The notes under the pieces were generated by a model. The model did no database searches. It had not been told where the DNA came from and saw nothing but the letters and a program-made list of their open reading frames with translations. Below, in pieces: positions 59,285 to 64,000 of a stretch of 64,000 nucleotides of DNA. The position numbers were made by a program, and so were the translations under genes. Origin of the DNA: SPCO01 sp964579825 (lineage in GTDB: Bacteria; Chloroflexota; Limnocylindria; Limnocylindrales; CSP1-4); assembly GCA_964579825.1 (NCBI GenBank), contig CAZOHT010000014.1, positions 20,217-84,216 on the forward strand. Reading direction: 5' to 3'. The stretch's first letter is position 1. The number at the start of each line of letters is the position of its first letter.

Positions 59285-60388
59285 TCAAGCGGCCGATCGA
59301 ATTCGATCCGTCCAGTCGACCAGGTAGGAACGAATCGTCGTGTGTGCCCATCGGTGCTGTCCAAACGTGATCACGGCATCGTGCTGCAGGCGACCTACGA
59401 CGATCGATGGATGCCTCCCGATGCGGTCCGCGAACGCCTCGATCTGGGCACGGGTCGGGACATCTGCCGTCGCCTGCCTGAATGCCGCATACGCCTTCGG
59501 GTCGATCAACCAATTTGCTGCGAGGAGGTCCGTAGCTCGCTCTTTGGGATCCTTGCTGCGGTCGACCTGATCAGGTGGCGCGTCAAGAACCCCGTCGTCG
59601 TCCCGGGCCACGTGAGCGGCCTCGTGCGCCAGCGCAAACCAGAAGTGGTCTAGGCGATCAAAGCGGAGCGTCAGAGCGACCACGGGGCCATCCACCGTCC
59701 GGAAGGCCGCGCCATCAAGGTAGGTGCGCGGCAGATGTCGAACGACAACGAAGCGGACGCCGAGGTCGTTTAGAGCCGCCGGGAGCCGAACCACGTCAGC
59801 AGGGGATGCCGCGAGGCTGAACAACTCGGGAGCTGCGGTCTTGAACGACTGAGCGTCGAACCGCGCGACGTGCTGGGGATGCACGAGTGCCTCGACCCGC
59901 TTAATCCAGGCAAGCTGCGCCCGACTCTCCGGATCGCGGTTGTTCGTGTGCTGCCAGTTGACGACGGGCATCTTCGGACCCTCCTCGAGGCTGCCGATGC
60001 CGAGAAACTCGCAGACGGCTCTCTCAAGGTCGTCGATGTGCTGAGACCGATTGATCCAGCCGCGGCTAATCAACTCCGCGATCGGTGCGATCGCGTAGAG
60101 GCGACTTCGACGTTCGACGTCGGACTTCGGCTGAGCCTTCTTCGCGAGACGGACACGGTAGAGCGCCTCAAGGTTCGCCCAGAGTTCTGGCGAGGTGCCC
60201 GGGAAGGCTTGGGACAACTGAACCGCCGTCTCCGGCGTGATCTGCTTGTTGGTATTGATGATCTCGTTGACGACCTGGAGCGGTCGTCCGATCACGGCCG
60301 CCAAGTCCTTCTGACTCCATCCGCGTGCCGAGAGCTCCTCGTTGATCCGCCATCCGGGTCCGAGTAGGACCGCCGGATCCTCAGCCAC
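59285..60388 (-). CDS. higA: HigA-like antitoxin fused to an ImmA/IrrE metallopeptidase
   Basis: 367 residues. An N-terminal XRE helix-turn-helix (LSARGWSQKDLAAVIGRPLQVVNEII) is followed by a helical linker and an ImmA/IrrE domain with the zinc motif FALAHEAAHVARDDDG. Fusions of this form are antitoxins or regulators that can be removed by self-proteolysis. It overlaps the toxin gene by eight bases. Start GTG at 60388; the typical toxin-before-antitoxin order of HigBA is kept. Confidence 0.75.
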   Translation of the reverse strand: MAEDPAVLLGPGWRINEELSARGWSQKDLAAVIGRPLQVVNEIINTNKQITPETAVQLSQAFPGTSPELWANLEALYRVRLAKKAQPKSDVERRSRLYAIAPIAELISRGWINRSQHIDDLERAVCEFLGIGSLEEGPKMPVVNWQHTNNRDPESRAQLAWIKRVEALVHPQHVARFDAQSFKTAAPELFSLAASPADVVRLPAALNDLGVRFVVVRHLPRTYLDGAAFRTVDGPVVALTLRFDRLDHFWFALAHEAAHVARDDDGVLDAPPDQVDRSKDPKERATDLLAANWLIDPKAYAAFRQATADVPTRAQIEAFADRIGRHPSIVVGRLQHDAVITFGQHRWAHTTIRSYLVDWTDRIRSAA

Positions 60389-60683
60389 CCTGCCCTCCCT
60401 TCACTGCGCCCCGGGTCATCACGATCGACAGAACCGTCGCCTCATACTCGAGGACGACCTCCGCGTTCAGGCACCAACCTGATGGCAAGCCGAACGAGGC
60501 GCGACCATCGGGATGCGTTTCGCAAACGAGGCTCGCCAGCGCCTCGAGGTCGGCCATCGACGGCGCCGCCTCGATCGCTTCGAGGGTGCCGAAGAAGGCG
60601 GTGATCACCTCGCTGGGATACCGACCCGGGCTGCCGGTCGAGTACAGCGACCTGACCTCCTGTCCGGAGAGGCGAAAGCGCAT
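60381..60683 (-). CDS. higB: HigB/RelE-like toxin
   Basis: 100 residues with the compact HigB pattern: YPSEVITAFFGTLEAIEAAPSM in the first half, then LYSTGSPGRYPSE and YEATVLSIVMTRG at the end. RelE-family toxins cut mRNA on the ribosome. It is the first gene of the pair and is divergent from the ubiquitin-like operon with a 164-bp gap (60684-60847). Confidence 0.6.
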   Translation of the reverse strand: MRFRLSGQEVRSLYSTGSPGRYPSEVITAFFGTLEAIEAAPSMADLEALASLVCETHPDGRASFGLPSGWCLNAEVVLEYEATVLSIVMTRGAVKGGQGG

Positions 60684-60847
60684 CTCCGTATTATGGCTGA
60701 ATCATGGATGTCGAGGTTGGCATTGTCAATATCAGCTATTGGGTGATAGATTCGTTGCAGCCTCTCCGCCGCGGTCGGCGACGAGGAGCGGATCCGACCA
60801 GCTTCCGTCTCGCGGGAGCCCCGGACACAGCGGCAAGGACGGTCACA

Positions 60848-61147
60848 GTGGTCGACACCGACTCGGCGGATACGAAGGTCTCGAAGCCCAAGGAGCCCAA
60901 GCCATTCGACATCAAGATCACCTACAACGGCATCGAGAGGGAGCTCACCGTCAGCGACGACGAGGCGATCTCCTCGGTGCTGGCGAGGGCCATCGCCCTG
61001 TTCCCGATCAGCGAGGCCCAGCATCTGCTGGCGCTGTTCGACCACAAGGGAACCGAGATCACCAACGAGGCGCAGACCGTCGATGAGGCCGGCCTCAAGA
61101 AGAACAGCCGGCTCGTCCTGCGACAGTCCGCCGTCAAGGGCGGGTGA
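60848..61147 (+). CDS. Ubiquitin-like protein ending in Gly-Gly
   Basis: 99 residues. A short polar N-terminus (about 22 residues) is followed by a beta-grasp-like domain: FDIKITYNGIERELTV, then EAISSVLARAIALFP, LLALFDHKGTEI and KNSRLVLRQSAVKGG, the last two residues being Gly-Gly. The GTG at 60848 has AAGGA about seven bases upstream; an ATG at 60704 gives a longer, Arg-rich and less likely start. The terminus needs no processing for adenylation. It overlaps the next gene by GTGA. Its promoter may include TTGTCA at 60723 and TAGATT at 60747 in an AT-rich spot. Confidence 0.7.
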   Translation: MVDTDSADTKVSKPKEPKPFDIKITYNGIERELTVSDDEAISSVLARAIALFPISEAQHLLALFDHKGTEITNEAQTVDEAGLKKNSRLVLRQSAVKGG

Positions 61148-61572
61148 TTAGTGTTGCTGCCGAACTCGTCGATCGCACGATCGACGAGTTCGGCCGTTGT
61201 GGTGCAGGCGTGCGGGAGTGCGTGGTCTATTGGCTCGCAGATCTGTCGGAACCCCGTCGGGTCGTGGATGTCGTGCATCCAGTCCACACGGCCACACCAT
61301 TCGCCTATTCGATCGACGGCGCCTGGCTGAACGAGTTCTTCTTCGGTCTTGCCGACAATCGGCGTACGGCGATAGCGCAGGTCCATACCCATCCAGGACG
61401 CTCCATCGACCACTCCGAGATCGACGACGAGTTCGTGCTCGTGCCGAGCCCCGACTTCGTCTCGATCGTGGTCCCCGACTTCGGGGCGATGTTCCGACGG
61501 GATCTCTGCGCCATTCACATCCTCGAAGCGTCCGGTGCCTGGCGGATCGATCCCACGGCCGTGCTTTGGTGA
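61144..61572 (+). CDS. JAMM/JAB-type deubiquitinase-like metalloprotease
   Basis: 142 residues. The JAMM motif is complete: His81-Thr-His83 in AQVHTHPGRSIDHSEIDD, seven residues to Ser91 and two more to Asp94, with a candidate catalytic Glu25 (GVRECVVYW). These zinc enzymes cut after Gly-Gly of ubiquitin-like proteins. It starts at a GTG inside the stop of the ubiquitin-like gene and is coupled to the E1-like gene by a GTGA overlap, so the three are one operon. Confidence 0.8.
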   Translation: MISVAAELVDRTIDEFGRCGAGVRECVVYWLADLSEPRRVVDVVHPVHTATPFAYSIDGAWLNEFFFGLADNRRTAIAQVHTHPGRSIDHSEIDDEFVLVPSPDFVSIVVPDFGAMFRRDLCAIHILEASGAWRIDPTAVLW

Positions 61573-62819
61573 CCGATCGCGATGAGGCGATGACGCGGAC
61601 GCTCGACTTGCTCGTCGAGTTGCTGGGCTCGGACCGTCGGGACGCGATCGACCAAGCCCTGGCATCTGCGCGCGTCCGGCTGATGGTGACGGCGGCCGAC
61701 CTCGCGGACGCGCGCACCCAAGCCGCCGTCTACGTCCTGACCTCCTTGCTGGTGCGCTCCGGGATGTCCCTTGAGGCCGATCTGGCTCACGTCGGGCGGC
61801 GTATTGACCTGCCCGGCCTGGTGGGGGATGACTTTGCCGTTGCGCTCGCCGCTGTGGTTCCGCGGATGTTCCCGGGTGCAGAGCTCCGCGGGCTTACCCC
61901 CAATCCGAATGCCATTCTGGCTATCGGCAGCGTCGCCGTGGAAGCGACCTCCGACGTCATTCGCCTGTCGGCCGACGGGTCGACGGCATCTGTCGGGCGA
62001 GGCCACCGGGCGAGCGGCAAGTGGGATCCGAGGGACAGCCTCTCCGCGCTGGCCTCAGCCGGCCTGGCGGCGGAGGAGATTCTCAAGGATCTGCTCCGGC
62101 CGCTCGCCTCCGGCCCGCTGGATGTACTTGAACCGCTCGAGCCCGTCTTCGAGGTGCCGATCGGCGTCGACGGGCCGATCGATCTGGGAAGACTCGTCGT
62201 TGTCAGCGCCGGTGCAATCAGCCAGCAGTTCCTACTGGCCCTCACGGCCGTCGAGGGACTGTCCGCAGAGCTCATCATGTTCGACCGGGACAAGACCGCA
62301 CTCTCGAACGCGAACCGTTGTCCCTACGTCATGGTCGATGAACTCGGCCGGCCGAAGGTGACTGCGATCGGAGACCTGCTGCCAGACAGGATTCGGCTGA
62401 CACCGATCCCCAATCATCTCGGTGGCGAAACGCGCGGATCCGTGCCTCCGGGCTCGGCAATTGTCGTTGGCGCCGATGACGTCTCGGTTCGCCATCTCGC
62501 CCAGCGTCTCGATCCGGACTGGCTCGTGATCGGCGCGACGTCGCACTTCCTGGCGCTCGTAACCGAACACCCGCTCGGTGAGCCGTGCGCTGGCTGCGCC
62601 CATGTCCGTCTGGGCGATGAGATTGTCGCGATCCCGACGTGGTCGATCATCTCGTTCTGGTCGGGGTTTCTCGTGGCGCTGAGGGTAATCGCACGCGCGA
62701 TCGGCCATCCCTACCCGTCCTCACGCCGGGTCACGAACTTCTGGCCGCTGAGGCCGGAGTCTGTTTTCGAGCACGAATTAGCCTTTAGCCGCGATTGTCC
62801 AGTCCGGGATCATTTCTAG
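61569..62819 (+). CDS. E1/ThiF-like adenylating enzyme of the ubiquitin-like system
   Basis: 416 residues from the GTG at 61569 (an ATG at 61590 is possible). The first 200 residues are helical and novel to me. The ThiF/E1 fold begins around LVVVSAGAISQQFLLAL (residues 208-224); MFDRDKTALSNANR carries the ribose Asp and Arg finger; PCAGCAHVR near residue 339 is one CxxC pair and RDCPVRDH a degenerate second. The nucleotide loop has Ser where GxGxxG would have Gly. No catalytic cysteine is obvious. It ends in TAG with an open in-frame extension. Confidence 0.7.
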   Translation: MTDRDEAMTRTLDLLVELLGSDRRDAIDQALASARVRLMVTAADLADARTQAAVYVLTSLLVRSGMSLEADLAHVGRRIDLPGLVGDDFAVALAAVVPRMFPGAELRGLTPNPNAILAIGSVAVEATSDVIRLSADGSTASVGRGHRASGKWDPRDSLSALASAGLAAEEILKDLLRPLASGPLDVLEPLEPVFEVPIGVDGPIDLGRLVVVSAGAISQQFLLALTAVEGLSAELIMFDRDKTALSNANRCPYVMVDELGRPKVTAIGDLLPDRIRLTPIPNHLGGETRGSVPPGSAIVVGADDVSVRHLAQRLDPDWLVIGATSHFLALVTEHPLGEPCAGCAHVRLGDEIVAIPTWSIISFWSGFLVALRVIARAIGHPYPSSRRVTNFWPLRPESVFEHELAFSRDCPVRDHF

Positions 62820-62981
62820 CCTCACGCTGAACCGATTGTCGATGACCTCATCTACCTCATTCGCTTTGGCCAGCCGACGACCCTTCCCGAGGCCATTCGA
62901 TCGGGATCCGTACATTTATGGCATCCGCGCGCTCGACTCCTGTTGGGCGCGCAACCCCGCCGCTTGGTTCGGGCGACCTAG
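62820..62981 (+). other. In-frame open extension after the E1-like stop codon
   Basis: From the TAG at 62817-62819 the same frame stays open for 53 codons to a second TAG at 62979-62981 and reads like protein (IVDDLIYLIRFGQPTTLPEAI, then VHLWHPRARLLLGAQP). It has no start codon of its own. It may be a lost end of the E1-like protein, a truncated gene or chance. It overlaps the integrase stop by four bases on the other strand. Confidence 0.4.
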
Positions 62982-63958
62982 ACCCGGTCGCCAGGACTCA
63001 GTCGGCGATGTGCGGCCACCGCCCTCTCGCTGGCGGCGCTCGCGCCATATCGATCGAGCATCTGGCGGCTTCGCCAGCCGGCCAACCGCATGAGATCGCT
63101 TTCGCCGCCGCCGCCCGCAAGCCAGCTGTGCGCGAACGTGTGCCGCAGCTGGTGTGGGTGGAGCCCATCGCCGAACCCAGCCTGCCGTCCTCGCTCGCGG
63201 ACGACCTGGGCGATTCCGCTGTCGGTCAGCTTGCCCTTTCGGCCCACCCACAGCCACGGAAGGTCGGCGTGGGGAGAGCGCTGCCGCATACGGACGTACC
63301 GATCGAGCGCCCGCACCGTCTTGGCCCCGACGGCGACGACACGCTCCCGGCGCCCCTTGCCGAGCACTCGCAGAATTCCCTGGTCGAGATCGACGTCGTT
63401 TGAGGCCTCGTCGGCCGGCACGAAGCGGAGGCCCGCGACCTCCGCCCGTCGGGCGCCCGTATCGATGAATACCCGGATGATCGCGGCGTCTCGTCGATCC
63501 TCGAAGCTCGTCCCCCGCTCGCACGTCGCCAGCAGCCGGCGGAGCTCCTCGTCCCGCAAGACCGCCGGTGGCTCGTCGGGGACGTGGGGCGGCTTCATCC
63601 GGGCCATCGGGCTGGCTTTGATCTCACCCTCCTCAACAAGCCAGGCGAAGAAGCGCTGGAGTCCTCGGTAGCGGTTCGCGGCGGTCGCCGGCCGCCAGCG
63701 CTCGAGCTGGTCGGTGATGAACGCCTCGACGTGTTCCCGGCTAATGACCGCGACATCGGTCGGCATGCCGCGCTCGGCGAGGAAGCCAGCCAGGGTCCGA
63801 ACCGCCTCGGCGTAGGTCTTGAGGGTCGCCGGCGCGATGTTGGCAGCGCGCAGGTAGCGCGCGAACGAGGCCGCGCTGGAGGACAGATCGCCGGGTGCGC
63901 TAAGATCGGCGGCACCGGAGGTCGCCTGAGGTCTCGGAAGCTCTCGTTGTGTCGCCAT
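62978..63958 (-). CDS. Tyrosine recombinase (integrase)
   Basis: 326 residues. An N-terminal core-binding domain (SFARYLRAANIAPATLKTYAEAV) and a catalytic domain with Arg in TGARRAEVAGL, Lys in LGKGRRERVV, HQLRHTFAHSWLAGGG, the second His position as LAGWRSR (Trp in place of His) and the nucleophile Tyr in MLDRYGAS. This is the usual XerC/D-like set. The start ATG at 63958 lacks a strong ribosome binding site. It probably integrates the element to its left. Confidence 0.85.
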   Translation of the reverse strand: MATQRELPRPQATSGAADLSAPGDLSSSAASFARYLRAANIAPATLKTYAEAVRTLAGFLAERGMPTDVAVISREHVEAFITDQLERWRPATAANRYRGLQRFFAWLVEEGEIKASPMARMKPPHVPDEPPAVLRDEELRRLLATCERGTSFEDRRDAAIIRVFIDTGARRAEVAGLRFVPADEASNDVDLDQGILRVLGKGRRERVVAVGAKTVRALDRYVRMRQRSPHADLPWLWVGRKGKLTDSGIAQVVRERGRQAGFGDGLHPHQLRHTFAHSWLAGGGGESDLMRLAGWRSRQMLDRYGASAASERAVAAHRRLSPGDRV

Positions 63959-64000
63959 GGCTGGTCGCACAATCATCAGCTATTCGAGCGTTGTGCGTCA

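Noticed and set aside
1..64000. CRISPR arrays, rRNA and tRNA genes, IS elements
   Set aside because: I saw no regular spaced repeats, no rRNA-like segment, no convincing tRNA cloverleaf and no transposase. The attachment site of the integrase may lie beyond 64000.

Overview
The window is a 64-kb stretch of very GC-rich bacterial DNA with tightly packed operons, many ATGA/GTGA overlaps and frequent GTG starts. The Tad pilus genes come without a CpaC/RcpA secretin, and the conjugation genes are of the PrgI/VirB4/VirD4 type without VirB7/9/10 outer-membrane parts. This points to a single-membrane envelope. Together with a system I cytochrome c maturation operon and a replication-relaxation protein, a Chloroflexota member is my best guess, with Actinobacteria as the alternative. 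This is inference; the window holds no rRNA gene and I recognised no tRNA.

Region A (1-24.7 kb) is a copper, thiol-redox and cytochrome c block. It holds two divergent TlpA-like thioredoxins, a CopC-CopD fusion, a peroxiredoxin-like protein, CcdA and a glutaredoxin-like protein. Two BlaI-type repressor/M56 peptidase pairs follow, with a Rieske protein and a membrane protein beside them. Next come a full ccmABCDEFGH operon ending in a second ccdA, and a CopA copper ATPase with a YHS-domain partner. Six short palindromes of the form ACTAC-N6/7-GTAGT lie at the promoters here and fall into two spacing classes, one at each BlaI gene's own promoter. The block ends in a decayed patch (23.2-24.3 kb) that carries a 27-residue cysteine-rich, metallothionein-like ORF.

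Region B (24.8-41.6 kb) is one long leftward operon combining conjugation genes (VirB2-, VirB6-, PrgI-, VirB4- and VirD4-like genes, a cell-wall hydrolase, a replication-relaxation protein) with a Tad pilus set (TadA, TadB, TadC, Flp pilin, TadE/TadG, CpaB). Two double-Phd/YefM proteins stand at its head and probably regulate it. I recognise no classical relaxase.

Region C (41.7-63 kb) is a defence and DNA-processing island: DUF488, a type III restriction-modification pair, a Shedu-like nuclease, a PIN protein, a PD-(D/E)XK-like protein, a tandem GIY-YIG protein, an OGG-fold protein, two uracil-DNA glycosylase-family genes (one frameshifted), a trypsin-like protease, a DprA plus phosphoribosyltransferase pair, a HigBA-type toxin-antitoxin pair, and a compact ubiquitin-like operon (Ubl ending in Gly-Gly, JAMM protease, E1-like enzyme, no visible E2). 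A tyrosine recombinase closes the window. Regions B and C together look like an integrative conjugative element carrying a defence cargo. Its outer attachment site would lie past 64 kb.
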